A stretch of 64,000 nt of DNA from Bacteroides sp. MSB163 (GCF_036416795.1 NZ_CP143867.1:4456001-4520000); one strand, 5' to 3'; counted from the first letter of the stretch, positions 51,233 to 61,004 are shown. Numbers and translations: made by a program. The notes: generated from the sequence alone by a model not told the origin.

Positions 51233-52135
51233 ATGAAATCAAGGAATTTACTGGGACTCTGTTCCCTATTGGCCCTCTTTTCCGCTTGTGGAAACGGTGC
51301 CCCAAAATATGATGCAACAGGAACGTTTGAGACTACGGAAGTGCTTGTATCTGCCGAAGCGTCGGGCCGCCTGCTTTATTTCGATATAGAAGAAGGAATG
51401 TTACTGAAGGCCGGTGAAGAAGTCGGTGTAGTGGATACCGTACAATTCTACCTGAAGAAGCTGCAACTGGAGGCAAGCATTAAATCCGTCGAAGAACAGC
51501 GCCCTGATATCCTGAAACAGGTAGCAGCCACCAAAGAACAGATATCTGCCGCCGGGCGCGAACGGAACCGTGTGGCGAACTTACTAAAGGTAGGTGCGGC
51601 AAACCAGAAACAACTGGATGATGCGGAAGATCAGCTTGAAGTGCTCCGCAAGCAACTTGTTGCGCAGAATTCTACCTTGTCCAATAGTCACCAGAGCCTG
51701 ACGTGGCAAAGTTCATCCGTCGGTATTCAGGTGGCACAGGTGGAAGACCAGTTGAAGAAGTGCCACATCACCTCTCCGATAACCGGCACTGTACTGGCAA
51801 AGTATGCCGAAGCGGGAGAACTGACCGCAATGGGCACTCCGCTTTTCAAAGTGGCTGATACGGAGCAGATGTACCTTCGTGCTTATATCACTTCCGAACA
51901 ACTTTCGCAAGTAAAACTGGGACAGAAAGTAACTGTCTTCTCCGATTACGGCACCGATGAGCACAAGCCGTATCCGGGCGTAGTTACCTGGATTTCGGAT
52001 ACCTCGGAATTTACCCCGAAGACTATCCTGACTAAGAATGAACGTGCCAACCTGGTGTATGCCGTGAAGATTGCCGTGCACAATGACGGGCTGTTGAAGA
52101 TAGGCATGTACGGGGGAGTGGAGTTTAATAAGTGA
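51233..52135 (+). CDS. HlyD-family periplasmic adaptor, lipoprotein
   Basis: 300 residues. Lipobox FSAC with Cys19, so it is anchored in a membrane. The core has a biotinyl-lipoyl-like half (VSAEASGRLLYFDIEEGMLLKAGEEVGVVDT), a coiled-coil hairpin (about 80-160) and the second half ITSPITGTVLAKYAEAGELTAMGTPLFKVAD. It links the inner-membrane ABC permeases to the TolC-like duct and is similar to E. coli YbhG. Confidence 0.92.
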   Translation: MKSRNLLGLCSLLALFSACGNGAPKYDATGTFETTEVLVSAEASGRLLYFDIEEGMLLKAGEEVGVVDTVQFYLKKLQLEASIKSVEEQRPDILKQVAATKEQISAAGRERNRVANLLKVGAANQKQLDDAEDQLEVLRKQLVAQNSTLSNSHQSLTWQSSSVGIQVAQVEDQLKKCHITSPITGTVLAKYAEAGELTAMGTPLFKVADTEQMYLRAYITSEQLSQVKLGQKVTVFSDYGTDEHKPYPGVVTWISDTSEFTPKTILTKNERANLVYAVKIAVHNDGLLKIGMYGGVEFNK

Positions 52136-52150
52136 TAAAGTGATGAGTTT

Positions 52151-53611
52151 ATGGAACATGCGGTTGTTGTAGATAACGTTACCAAGAAGTATGGGGCGGT
52201 GGAGGCGTTGAAGGGTGTTTCCTTGACGGTTCCTTCCGGAGAGTTGTTCGGTATTATCGGGCCTGACGGGGCGGGGAAGACTTCTCTTTTCCGTATCCTC
52301 ACCACCTTGCTGCTTCCCGATAGTGGAAACGCTTCGGTGTGTGGTCTGGATATAGCGAAGGATTATAAAGAAATCCGTCGTTGCGTAGGCTATATGCCGG
52401 GACGCTTCTCCCTCTATCAGGACTTGACGGTAGAAGAAAACCTGAACTTCTTTGCTACTGTTTTCCATACCACCATTGAGGAGAATTATGAATTGGTGAA
52501 GGATATCTACCAGCAGATAGAGCCTTTCCGCAAACGTCGTGCCGGAGCTTTGTCCGGAGGTATGAAGCAGAAACTGGCGTTGAGTTGTGCGCTAATCCAT
52601 AAACCGGATGTGCTTTTCCTCGACGAGCCGACAACAGGGGTAGACCCTGTTTCCCGCAAGGAGTTTTGGGGGATGCTTCGCCGGTTGAAGGAACAGGGCA
52701 TCACCATCATAGCCTCTACGCCTATTATTGATGAGGCACGCCAATGTGACCGCATTGCCTTTATCAATGAGGGGCAGATACATGGGATAGATACTCCGGA
52801 ACGTATTTTGAATCAGTTCGCAAGTATTCTCTGTCCACCGGGGCTGGAACACGGCAAGGTGGAACAGAAAGATGAGTATGTCATCGAAGTGGATAAGCTC
52901 ACCAAACGTTTCGGCAATTTCACGGCAGTGGATCATATCTCTTTCAGAGTCCATCGTGGTGAGATATTCGGCTTCCTGGGCGCCAACGGTGCCGGAAAGA
53001 CTACTGCCATGCGCATGCTTACCGGATTGAGCCATCCCACAGAAGGCACGGCCCGCGTAGCCGGTTTCGATGTTGCCACCCGGACGGAGGATGTGAAAAA
53101 GAATATCGGCTATATGAGCCAGAAGTTTTCTCTTTACGAAGACCTGAAAGTGTGGGAGAATATCCGGCTGTTTGCCGGGATTTACGGTAGGACGGAAGAT
53201 GAAATAGTCCGCAAGACCGATGAACTTCTGGAACGTATCGGGTTGAGTGCCGAGCGTGATACGCTGGTAAAAAGTCTGCCGCTGGGCTGGAAACAGAAAC
53301 TTGCTTTTTCCGTTTCCATTTTTCACGAACCGAAGATCGTTTTTCTGGATGAGCCAACGGGTGGGGTAGATCCAGCTACCCGTCGCCAGTTCTGGGAGCT
53401 TATTTATCAGGCTGCCGACCGGGGAATCACTGTCTTTGTCACCACTCACTTCATGGATGAGGCCGAGTATTGCGACCGTATCTCTATCATGGTGGATGGC
53501 GTGATCCGTGCCCTCGATACGCCCGATGAATTGAAACGGCAATTTAAGGTTGCTACAATGGATGATGTTTTCCAGCAATTGGCACGGGAGGCGGTGCGTA
53601 CGGCGGATTAG
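52151..53611 (+). CDS. ABC transporter ATP-binding protein with two fused ATPase domains (YbhF-like)
   Basis: 486 residues. Domain 1 has Walker A GPDGAGKTS at 37-45, signature LSGGM at 134-138 and LFLDEPTTGVD. Domain 2 (from about 240) has Walker A GANGAGKTT at 277-285 and VFLDEPTGGVD, but its signature reads LPLGWKQK instead of LSGGQ. One site is therefore likely degenerate. The layout matches E. coli YbhF. It powers the two permeases that follow. Confidence 0.92.
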   Translation: MEHAVVVDNVTKKYGAVEALKGVSLTVPSGELFGIIGPDGAGKTSLFRILTTLLLPDSGNASVCGLDIAKDYKEIRRCVGYMPGRFSLYQDLTVEENLNFFATVFHTTIEENYELVKDIYQQIEPFRKRRAGALSGGMKQKLALSCALIHKPDVLFLDEPTTGVDPVSRKEFWGMLRRLKEQGITIIASTPIIDEARQCDRIAFINEGQIHGIDTPERILNQFASILCPPGLEHGKVEQKDEYVIEVDKLTKRFGNFTAVDHISFRVHRGEIFGFLGANGAGKTTAMRMLTGLSHPTEGTARVAGFDVATRTEDVKKNIGYMSQKFSLYEDLKVWENIRLFAGIYGRTEDEIVRKTDELLERIGLSAERDTLVKSLPLGWKQKLAFSVSIFHEPKIVFLDEPTGGVDPATRRQFWELIYQAADRGITVFVTTHFMDEAEYCDRISIMVDGVIRALDTPDELKRQFKVATMDDVFQQLAREAVRTAD

Positions 53612-53639
53612 CCGATTCATAACATAATTAGTAAGAACA

Positions 53640-54743
53640 ATGAAACAATTTATAGCTTTTGTCCGAAAGGAATTCTTCCATATCTTTCGCGACAGGCGAA
53701 CCATGCTGATATTGCTGGGTATGCCTGTGGTGCAGATTATCCTTTTCGGCTTTGCCATAACCACGGAAGTGAAGAACATCCGTGTCGCCATTCTCGACCC
53801 GTCGAACGATGTTGTTACCCGGCGCATTATCGACCGTCTGGATGCGAGTGAATATTTCTCCGTCACCACGAATCTGAATACTCCGGACGAGGTTGAGAAG
53901 TCTTTCAGACGGGGAGACATTGACCTGGCAGTCATCTTCAGCGAGCAATTCGCGAATCATGTTTATGCCGGAGATGCTTGTGTACAGTTGGTGACCGATG
54001 CTACCGATCCCAATACGGCAACCACACAGACCGGTTATGCTGCCAACATCATATCCTCTGCCGGGCGCGAAATGCTTCCGGCGGGAATACAGATTTTCAC
54101 AATTGTTCCCGAAGTGAAGCTGCTTTATAATCCGCAGATGAAGAGCACCTACAACTTTGTGCCGGGTGTGATGGGACTGATTCTGATGTTGATTTGTGCC
54201 ATGATGACTTCCATATCCATTGTCCGGGAGAAGGAGACGGGAACGATGGAGATATTGTTGGTCTCTCCGGTGAAGCCGCTATTCATTATTCTTGCCAAGG
54301 CAGTTCCTTACTTTGTGCTTTCGTTTGTCAACCTGACCACGATTTTGCTGCTGTCCGTTCATGTACTCGATGTTCCCGTGGCGGGTAGCTTGTTTTGGCT
54401 GATTGTGGTATCGCTGCTCTTTATCTTTGTTTCCCTGGCTCTGGGCTTGCTGATTTCCTCGGTGACGCGGACGCAGGTTGCTGCCATGCTTGCATCGGGA
54501 TTGATACTGATGATGCCTACCATGCTGCTCTCCGGTATGATATTTCCCATAGAGAGCATGCCCTTGCTGCTTCAAGACATTTCGGCCCTACTTCCTGCCC
54601 GCTGGTACATTCAGGCTGTGCGGAAGCTGATGATCGAAGGAGTGGATATCTCACTGGTATTGACGGAAGTCAGTATTCTTGCTGTAATGGCGGTTGCGCT
54701 GATTACGATTAGTTTCAAGAAGTTTAAGAATCGATTAGAATAG
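53640..54743 (+). CDS. ABC-2 type permease (YbhS/YbhR-like), first copy
   Basis: 367 residues. One N-terminal span is followed by a large periplasmic domain (to about 170) and five C-terminal spans, the ABC-2 membrane plan. The element EKETGTMEILLVSPVKPLFIILAKAVPY is the typical cytoplasmic coupling region. It pairs with the next gene, 12 bases downstream. The substrate may be a drug or lipid-like compound; unknown. Confidence 0.92.
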   Translation: MKQFIAFVRKEFFHIFRDRRTMLILLGMPVVQIILFGFAITTEVKNIRVAILDPSNDVVTRRIIDRLDASEYFSVTTNLNTPDEVEKSFRRGDIDLAVIFSEQFANHVYAGDACVQLVTDATDPNTATTQTGYAANIISSAGREMLPAGIQIFTIVPEVKLLYNPQMKSTYNFVPGVMGLILMLICAMMTSISIVREKETGTMEILLVSPVKPLFIILAKAVPYFVLSFVNLTTILLLSVHVLDVPVAGSLFWLIVVSLLFIFVSLALGLLISSVTRTQVAAMLASGLILMMPTMLLSGMIFPIESMPLLLQDISALLPARWYIQAVRKLMIEGVDISLVLTEVSILAVMAVALITISFKKFKNRLE

Positions 54744-54755
54744 GAGAGTGGTGGT

Positions 54756-55874
54756 ATGATAAAGTTTCTGATAGAAAAAGAATTCAAGCAGTTGCTCCGT
54801 AACTCGTTCCTGCCGAAGATGATTCTTATCTTTCCCTGCATGATTATGATACTGATGCCCTGGGCGGCAAATCTGGAGATAAAGAACATCAACCTGAACA
54901 TTGTGGATAATGACCACAGCGTCCTTTCGCGCCGCCTTGTGGATAAGATCGGTGCATCCACCTATTTTCGCACAACGGCCCTTCCTGATACTTACAATGA
55001 AGGATTGCGCTCCATCGAAATCGGTTCGGCGGATATTATCCTGGAGATTCCCCGCGATTTTGAGAAAAACTGGGTGACGGGTAAAAGCCCCCGCCTGCTG
55101 GTTGCCGTCAATGCGGTGAACGGTACAAAGGGAGGATTGGGCGGCTCGTACCTGTCTTCCATCATTAATGACTATACCCGTGAGTTGCAATCGGAATCAC
55201 CGGCAAAGGCAATGTCTGCCGGGATGGGATTGCCCCGGATCGGCATTTCGACGCAGAATCTGTATAACCCGAACCTGAACTACAAGCTCTTTATGGTTCC
55301 GGCATTGATGGTGATGTTGCTGACAATGATTTGCGGCTTTCTTCCGGCGCTCAATGTGGTAGGCGAGAAAGAGGTGGGCACTATCGAGCAGATCAATGTA
55401 ACGCCTGTTTCCAAACTGACGTTTATTCTTGCCAAGCTGATACCTTATTGGCTGATAGGTTTCATTGTGCTTACGATATGTTTCTTTCTGGCATGGCTGC
55501 TTTTTGGCATTCTGCCTGTGGGGCATTTCGTGACGATATATCTTTTTGCAGTGGTCTTCCTGTTTGTAGTCTCCGGATTCGGTCTGGTAATTTCCAATCA
55601 TTCCGCTACGTTGCAGCAGGCCATGTTCGTCATGTGGTTCTTTATGCTGATACTGATGCTGATGAGCGGCTTGTTCACCCCCGTACACAGTATGCCGGAG
55701 TGGGCACAACTGATTGCCGCACTCAATCCGCTGAAATACTTTGTAGAGGTGATGCGTACCATTTACCTGCGGGGTGGTGGCATTGTGGAGCTACTTCCAC
55801 AGTTGGGAGCATTGACGGCCTTTGCGGTGTTCTTTAATCTGTGGGCGGTGAGGAGTTATAGAAAGAATAATTGA
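54756..55874 (+). CDS. ABC-2 type permease (YbhS/YbhR-like), second copy
   Basis: 372 residues with the same plan as its neighbour: N-terminal span, periplasmic domain, five C-terminal spans. The coupling region reads EKEVGTIEQINVTPVSKLTFILAKLIPY. It completes the tripartite pump made with TolC-, HlyD- and YbhF-like proteins. It is the last gene of the operon; the next gene has its own promoter. Confidence 0.92.
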   Translation: MIKFLIEKEFKQLLRNSFLPKMILIFPCMIMILMPWAANLEIKNINLNIVDNDHSVLSRRLVDKIGASTYFRTTALPDTYNEGLRSIEIGSADIILEIPRDFEKNWVTGKSPRLLVAVNAVNGTKGGLGGSYLSSIINDYTRELQSESPAKAMSAGMGLPRIGISTQNLYNPNLNYKLFMVPALMVMLLTMICGFLPALNVVGEKEVGTIEQINVTPVSKLTFILAKLIPYWLIGFIVLTICFFLAWLLFGILPVGHFVTIYLFAVVFLFVVSGFGLVISNHSATLQQAMFVMWFFMLILMLMSGLFTPVHSMPEWAQLIAALNPLKYFVEVMRTIYLRGGGIVELLPQLGALTAFAVFFNLWAVRSYRKNN

Positions 55875-55904
55875 TATACCTTTCAGTAATTCCACATTTT
55901 ATCC

Positions 55905-55912
55905 TACTTTTG
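55905..55912 (+). promoter_or_regulatory. -7 box upstream of the acyltransferase gene
   Basis: TACTTTTG, 29 bases upstream of the start codon, fits TAnnTTTG. Confidence 0.55.
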
Positions 55913-55941
55913 CATTTAAATTAATTATATCTGATATCCTA

Positions 55942-57084
55942 ATGAACACGCAGACAACTTATCTTGCCTCTAAGCCGCATTATGAAATCCTGGATGGATT
56001 ACGTGGAGTGGCAGCTGTTATGGTCGTAGCCTTCCATCTTTTTGAAGCACATTCAGGTGGCAACCATCTCGCACAAATCATTAATCACGGCTATCTTGCC
56101 GTTGACTTCTTCTTTATGCTTTCGGGCTTTGTAATCGGTTATGCCTATGATGACCGCTGGAACCGGATGAGTATCGGTACTTTCTTCAAACGCCGTGTCA
56201 TCCGCCTGCATCCTATGGTGATTATGGGTAGCATTATCGGCGCCCTTTTCTTTTTCTTCCAGAAATCCCCCTGCTTTCCGAATATGGATAATGTATCGGT
56301 TGGAACAGTTCTGATAATCATGCTCTATGGCTGTACGTTGCTTCCCCTCCCTTTGAAGTGGGACATTCGCGGGTGGACGGAAATGCACCCGTTGAATGGG
56401 CCGGCATGGTCGCTCTATTATGAATATATCGGCAATATCCTGTACGCACTGTTTGTCCGTAAGTTCAACAAGGTTGCTCTGTCCATCCTTGTTTTTCTGG
56501 CAGCCTGTGCCACCTTGCATCTCTGTCTTACGGCACCTAATGGTGATATCGTGGGCGGATGGGCATTGAATTGGGAACAGCAGTATGTGGGGTTTGTCCG
56601 TTTGCTCTATCCGTTCTTTGCAGGTTTGCTGCTTTCACGTTTGGGCTGGCTCATACGGGTAAAGAAATGCGCATTCTGGTGGTGTAGCCTGATGATTGTA
56701 ATAGTTCTTTCCGTTCCCCGTATTGGCGGTGAAGATGGTTTCTGGATGAACGGACTCTACGAGGCACTTTGCATTATCTTTATCTTCCCGGTCATTGTTT
56801 CGATGGGAGCCGGTGGTAAAGTAACGGGAAAACGCTCTGTAGGTATCTGTAAGTTCCTGGGCGATATCTCATATCCCGTTTATATCACTCATTATCCGCT
56901 GATATACACATATACAGCCTGGGCATGCAACAATAATGCGACCATCACCGAAGGACTTCCTTATATGATACTGACCTTTGTCGGGGCTTTCGTTCTTGCT
57001 TATGCCTGCCTGAAGCTCTATGACGAACCGGTACGCAAATGGCTGACCAATCGTTTTCTGAAAGGAGCGCGTAAGGCGAAATAA
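55942..57084 (+). CDS. Acyltransferase family 3 membrane protein
   Basis: 380 residues with about ten membrane spans. The start YEILDGLRGVAAVMVVAFHLFEAH contains the LRGVAA element and the His (residue 32 region) typical of acyltransferase-3 family proteins, which move acyl groups such as acetyl to sugars on the cell surface. FFFMLSGFVIGYAYD is also characteristic. Acceptor and donor unknown. It is transcribed alone, converging on the Hsp20 gene. Confidence 0.9.
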   Translation: MNTQTTYLASKPHYEILDGLRGVAAVMVVAFHLFEAHSGGNHLAQIINHGYLAVDFFFMLSGFVIGYAYDDRWNRMSIGTFFKRRVIRLHPMVIMGSIIGALFFFFQKSPCFPNMDNVSVGTVLIIMLYGCTLLPLPLKWDIRGWTEMHPLNGPAWSLYYEYIGNILYALFVRKFNKVALSILVFLAACATLHLCLTAPNGDIVGGWALNWEQQYVGFVRLLYPFFAGLLLSRLGWLIRVKKCAFWWCSLMIVIVLSVPRIGGEDGFWMNGLYEALCIIFIFPVIVSMGAGGKVTGKRSVGICKFLGDISYPVYITHYPLIYTYTAWACNNNATITEGLPYMILTFVGAFVLAYACLKLYDEPVRKWLTNRFLKGARKAK

Positions 57085-57103
57085 ATACATCCGGAGATAT
57101 AAA

Positions 57104-57145
57104 AAGAAACGGGCAACCTCTCTTGCGAGAAGCTGCCCGTTCTGG
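57104..57145 (-). terminator. Terminator of the Hsp20 gene
   Basis: AACGGGCA (57108-57115) pairs with TGCCCGTT (57134-57141), with an inner CTCT/AGAG stem. The minus strand continues into TTTCTTTTTATAT, so it ends the minus-strand hsp20 transcript; it may also stop plus-strand read-through. Confidence 0.8.
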
Positions 57146-57175
57146 TTAATACATCTGTTGGGTTCACCGGAAACC

Positions 57176-57604
57176 TTATTTTACTTCAATAGACTTCTTG
57201 TTCTTCTGTTTTTCTTCGGCTGAAAACTTCGGTAGATTGATGTTCAGCACGCCATTTTCTACTTGTGCTGCAATCTTTTCCTTGTCTACATTGTCCGGCA
57301 ATATCATGGTCTGTTGGAACTTAGAGTATGAGAATTCGCGACGCAGATAGCGACCGTCTTTCTTTTCCTCCTTGTTTTCTGTCTTCTTTTCCATGCTGAT
57401 AACTAGATTGTTGTCTTCGTCAATATGAACGTTGAAGTCATCTTTGGTCATTCCCGGAGCAGCCAATTCTACTTTGTACTCCTTTTCCGTTTCCAGCACG
57501 TTGATAGCCGGAGCGGTTGCATTGGCTTTTTCCATCCATTCGTTATCAAAGAAATCATTGAAGATACTTGGTAACCAATTTTGAGTTCTTCTAACAGGCA
57601 TCAT
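57176..57604 (-). CDS. Small heat-shock protein, Hsp20/alpha-crystallin family
   Basis: 142 residues. The alpha-crystallin domain runs from about 35 to 130: YKVELAAPGMTKDDFNVHIDEDNNLVISMEK near its start, and ENGVLNINLPKF near its end. It lacks a long N-terminal arm and has a Lys-rich tail. It is an ATP-independent holdase for unfolding proteins. Two ATG codons in tandem are possible starts. An untranslated leader of about 110 bases with hairpins precedes it. Confidence 0.95.
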   Translation of the reverse strand: MMPVRRTQNWLPSIFNDFFDNEWMEKANATAPAINVLETEKEYKVELAAPGMTKDDFNVHIDEDNNLVISMEKKTENKEEKKDGRYLRREFSYSKFQQTMILPDNVDKEKIAAQVENGVLNINLPKFSAEEKQKNKKSIEVK

Positions 57605-57729
57605 AATTTTAGTCTCCTATCCTTTAAGTTAAACATTCGGTTAGTTCTGAACTTCCGATCCTGAACTGCTTTTGGGAGCTGTTTCTTAATCACTCCCATG
57701 CGGTTCCTGAACCGTCGTTCACAAACATA
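57605..57729 (-). promoter_or_regulatory. Hsp20 promoter -7 box and structured leader
   Basis: TATGTTTG on the minus strand (57722-57729) fits the -7 box. The leader contains a TGGGAG/CTCCCA inverted repeat (57673-57698) and three GTTCAG-type copies. Heat-shock gene leaders often hold RNA thermometers, but no known thermometer class is recognised here. Confidence 0.45.
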
Positions 57730-57880
57730 ATCGCAAAACGTATGCCAATTGATTTTAGTTTCGCTGATTAACAAAATGTCACTAAAGTTCTGACAAAATT
57801 ACTTGTTTTATGCCGTTTTGTACATTTATTATATAAAATTGCTTTTGAATACTATGAATGTGAAATGTTTCGCCTCCGGC

Positions 57881-59443
57881 TTATTCGTTTTCTTGATAGT
57901 CGAAATAATCAAATTCAGCTTGTGCCTTTGAGGAGTCGGATACGGCATACAAGCCCAATATAATACCGGTAAATCCGCCGGAAGTTTCGGTACTGAGATA
58001 GCGCGCATTCATCTTGGCTATTTCCTGGAACTTGTTTTCGATGGTGGAATAGCCGAATGAATAGAACTCATTATTTCCTTTGACCTGAAGCTGCACTTTT
58101 CCTTGGGGGATATTGATTTCCTTTTCTATATGTTTCAGTTCTCCCAACTGATATCTCAGGACGATAGACTGCTGTCCCTTAGTATCCTGTCTTACAAAAA
58201 GGTCATAGTGCGAATGATTTTCCATGAATACCGTTATTCCGGCTTCGTCCTGCGGTTGCCCTTTCTGTAGTTCAACGGATGTTCCGGCTGTGAAGTCGAT
58301 ATGTTGCTGTCTGCGGCCGATGAAAGTAGGAGAGTCCATACTGTTCAGATTGGCGGAAGTTGCTTTCAATCGGAGTGTCTTACCATTCAGGATGTAGTTC
58401 TCCTGTTTGGGATTGCGCAGATAGATCCCTTCCGGTCCCAGTTTCTCGGTGTTGAAGGTAGTGCGGGGAGTTTTCGATTCAAAAGGTCGCTGTGGAAGGG
58501 TGGGGACATCCATCTGTAAGGCTATGGTTCCATTTCCGTTTACTACAGGCCAGGCATTCTTATCCCATCGTACTGGTGCGATAAACGTTTCGCGCCCCAG
58601 CAGATGATGCGAGCCGGTTTGCGGACGGAATGCGAGACATACCATCCACCACGAACCATCGTGAGCTTCTATCAGATCGGCATGACCGGTTCCCTGTATC
58701 GGACTGTTCTGTGCGTTTTTGTTTATATGCGTCAGGATGGGGTTGGCGGGATTACTTTCATACGGGCCGTCAATATCCCGGCTACGGGCAATGGTTACCT
58801 TGTGCCCATATTCAGTACCTCCTTCGGAAATCAGCAGATAATACCAACCATCTTTCTTATAAATATGCGGCCCTTCCGGATGGCGTCCGCCCGTACCGTT
58901 CCAGATACATTTGGATTCGCTTAACTGTTCTCCGGTCATCGGATTTATTTCGCACAGGTAGATGCCTACATCCGGATTGCTGACCAAATAGCACTTTCCA
59001 TCTTCAAAATAAAGGGATGGATCAATACCTCCTTGCTTTATCCAAACCGGTTCTGACCATTCACCATGTGGATCTGTGGTGTGAACCAGAAAATTTCCCT
59101 TGTTTGAAACATTGGTGGTAATCATGTAAAACACTCCCTCATTGTATCGGATGGTAGGGGCGTAGATTCCGCCCCATGTGCCGGCATTGGTTAACTTTAC
59201 CTGGGATTCCCGTGTCAGGCAATTTCCAATCTGTTCCCAGTTAACCAGATCCTTACTATGAAACAGGGGTACTCCGGGGAAATAACAGAAACTGCTGTTG
59301 ACCAGGTAATAGTCTTCGCCAACACGGCAAACACTCGGGTCAGGATGGAAGCCCGGAATGATTGGATTTTGATATCCTTGTTGAGCATGCGAGAGATTTG
59401 CCAGTCCCATCATAATAAAGATGGATAAGATGATTTTCTTCAT
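57881..59443 (-). CDS. Glycoside hydrolase family 43 protein (beta-xylosidase/arabinofuranosidase type)
   Basis: 520 residues from the ATG at 59443, which gives a signal peptide (1-20, LSHAQ); the frame runs 22 codons further upstream. The five-bladed propeller shows Asp35 (GFHPDPSVC) as base, Asp141 (GGIDPSLYF) and Glu190 (RHPEGPHIY) as acid. A C-terminal beta-sandwich (from about 330) matches the usual GH43 accessory domain. It would remove xylose or arabinose from plant glycans. No susCD pair is nearby. It lies 22 bases downstream of the AlaX-like gene. Confidence 0.92.
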   Translation of the reverse strand: MKKIILSIFIMMGLANLSHAQQGYQNPIIPGFHPDPSVCRVGEDYYLVNSSFCYFPGVPLFHSKDLVNWEQIGNCLTRESQVKLTNAGTWGGIYAPTIRYNEGVFYMITTNVSNKGNFLVHTTDPHGEWSEPVWIKQGGIDPSLYFEDGKCYLVSNPDVGIYLCEINPMTGEQLSESKCIWNGTGGRHPEGPHIYKKDGWYYLLISEGGTEYGHKVTIARSRDIDGPYESNPANPILTHINKNAQNSPIQGTGHADLIEAHDGSWWMVCLAFRPQTGSHHLLGRETFIAPVRWDKNAWPVVNGNGTIALQMDVPTLPQRPFESKTPRTTFNTEKLGPEGIYLRNPKQENYILNGKTLRLKATSANLNSMDSPTFIGRRQQHIDFTAGTSVELQKGQPQDEAGITVFMENHSHYDLFVRQDTKGQQSIVLRYQLGELKHIEKEINIPQGKVQLQVKGNNEFYSFGYSTIENKFQEIAKMNARYLSTETSGGFTGIILGLYAVSDSSKAQAEFDYFDYQENE

Positions 59444-59465
59444 ATATGTGCCTTTTAAAATGATA

Positions 59466-59933
59466 TTATTGCAGTTTGAAACGCATTCTCCATCGTTTAG
59501 CTTCTTCATTCCAGTCGTGGCTGATGACTTTGAAGGTTCCTACTTCAGAGGTGTTTTTTACGTGCGTTCCCAAACAAAGACATTCGTCATAATCGCCTAC
59601 TTTCACTATGCGTACGGTTTCCGAAGCATCTTCCGGCAGTCGTTTCAAGTCAAAGCGTCCTTGTGCTTCTTCCTGTGTGATGAATTCTGTGGTAACATCC
59701 AATCCTTGCGCAATCACTGCATTTACAGCTTCTTCCAGTCGTTTTACATCTTCTTCGGTAGGAGCAGTTTCCAAAGCATAGTCCAGTTTACTTTTTTTTC
59801 TCTCTATATGTGCGGATATTGATCGTCCACAACCGAAAAGATTCATCATGGTACGGTTCACTATATGCTCGCAGGTATGCATAGGTGGGTATTCCTGTTT
59901 GTTGTGGTCGTTGAGTTGAATTTGTTGTTCCAT
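59466..59933 (-). CDS. AlaX-like alanyl-tRNA editing domain protein
   Basis: 155 residues. It is a free-standing editing domain related to the C-terminal editing part of AlaRS and ThrRS. The Zn-site elements are HTCEH (His19, His23) and CLCLGTH (Cys118 or Cys120, His124). It would hydrolyse Ser- or Gly-tRNA(Ala). There is no synthetase domain. It is co-directional with GH43 but the link looks accidental. Confidence 0.88.
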   Translation of the reverse strand: MEQQIQLNDHNKQEYPPMHTCEHIVNRTMMNLFGCGRSISAHIERKKSKLDYALETAPTEEDVKRLEEAVNAVIAQGLDVTTEFITQEEAQGRFDLKRLPEDASETVRIVKVGDYDECLCLGTHVKNTSEVGTFKVISHDWNEEAKRWRMRFKLQ

Positions 59934-60285
59934 ATTATTTAGTAACTTTTTATTATATTCCTATTTCTTAGCAAATCGAAAATAAAAACATCTTTGACTT
60001 TTTAAGATGCCTGTAAAGCACATCTAATCTTCATTATTTACGTTAATGATTAATATCATTAATCTTGCCATAATAATATTTTTGCGTAAAGGTAGGGCTA
60101 TATTTTGATATTGAAAAGATTTATATTGTAATTTGTGCAGACTGTATTTAATTAATAAGTTGTATGTATGGACGGGTATCCTTCTCTTATTTTTTTAGCA
60201 ATAGGCATACATCTATCTAAAAATCCTAAATTTGTCTATCTTTGCTTCTGAATTTTCATTAGTCAATTAAACTTGAGCAAAATAA
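59934..60285. other. AT-rich intergenic region
   Basis: About 350 bases upstream of a broken AraC gene. The only signal seen is TATCTTTG (60237-60244), a -7 box 41 bases before the pseudogene ATG. Otherwise nothing supported. Confidence 0.6.
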
Positions 60286-60992
60286 ATGGAGGACGGAATT
60301 AATACACTGCGTTATTCGGATATCTTTTTGGCAATATGCTTCAATGATGGAGTGAGTTGCCTGCATCGGAATCATTCACACGTGTTGGTCTATATGTATT
60401 CTGGTGAATTGGAAATTTCCTGATGTTCACCACAAAATTCCTGCGTGATTTTTACAATCAGTTAGACAAAGAAACAATACCCAAGGAGGCGAAACGAGAG
60501 AAGGTAAGTCTTTGCAAACTACCATCCAATCGTCCCGATATTGTAAGTTTGTTCGAGTCTATGATTCCTTATTTCAATTCAAACATTCAGCCTACAGATA
60601 AGTTACTCCAATTGAAAATGACTGAGGGGCTTTATGTACTGCTCAATACCAGTAAAAACCTTTATGCTTCCATTTTTGACTTTACCGATCCTTGGAAGAT
60701 TGATATTCTTGAATTTTTGGAACGAAATTACATGAATGATCTGTCATTAGAAGAAATAGCCAACTACACGGGACGCAGTCTCTCCACGTTCAAACGGGAT
60801 TTCAGGAAATATAGCAATCTCTCTCCGCAGAAATGGTTGATACAACGCCGTCTTGAAGCCGCGTACGAGTTGATAAGGAGAGGTGGACGCAGAGTGTCGG
60901 AGATTTGTTTTGAAGTGGGTTTTAAAAACCTTTCTCACTTCTCGAAGATATATAAGGGAATGTATGGGGTGCCTCCGACAGAGGAGATATAA
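60286..60992 (+). pseudogene. AraC-family regulator broken by an internal deletion
   Basis: The first fragment (60286-60423, 45 codons, MEDGINTLRYSDIFLAICF... to GELEIS) is the start of a Bacteroides AraC-type regulator. It stops at TGA (60421-60423). From 60423 a second frame continues, MFTTKFLRDFYNQLD, through to an intact AraC helix-turn-helix (LSLEEIANYTGRSLSTFKRDF and VSEICFEVGFKNLSHFSKIYKGMYGVPP). The cupin core expected between the two is missing, and the frames differ. The second ORF of 189 residues could still be made as a DNA-binding fragment. Confidence 0.78.
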
Positions 60993-61004
60993 GAATATAT
61001 CGTG

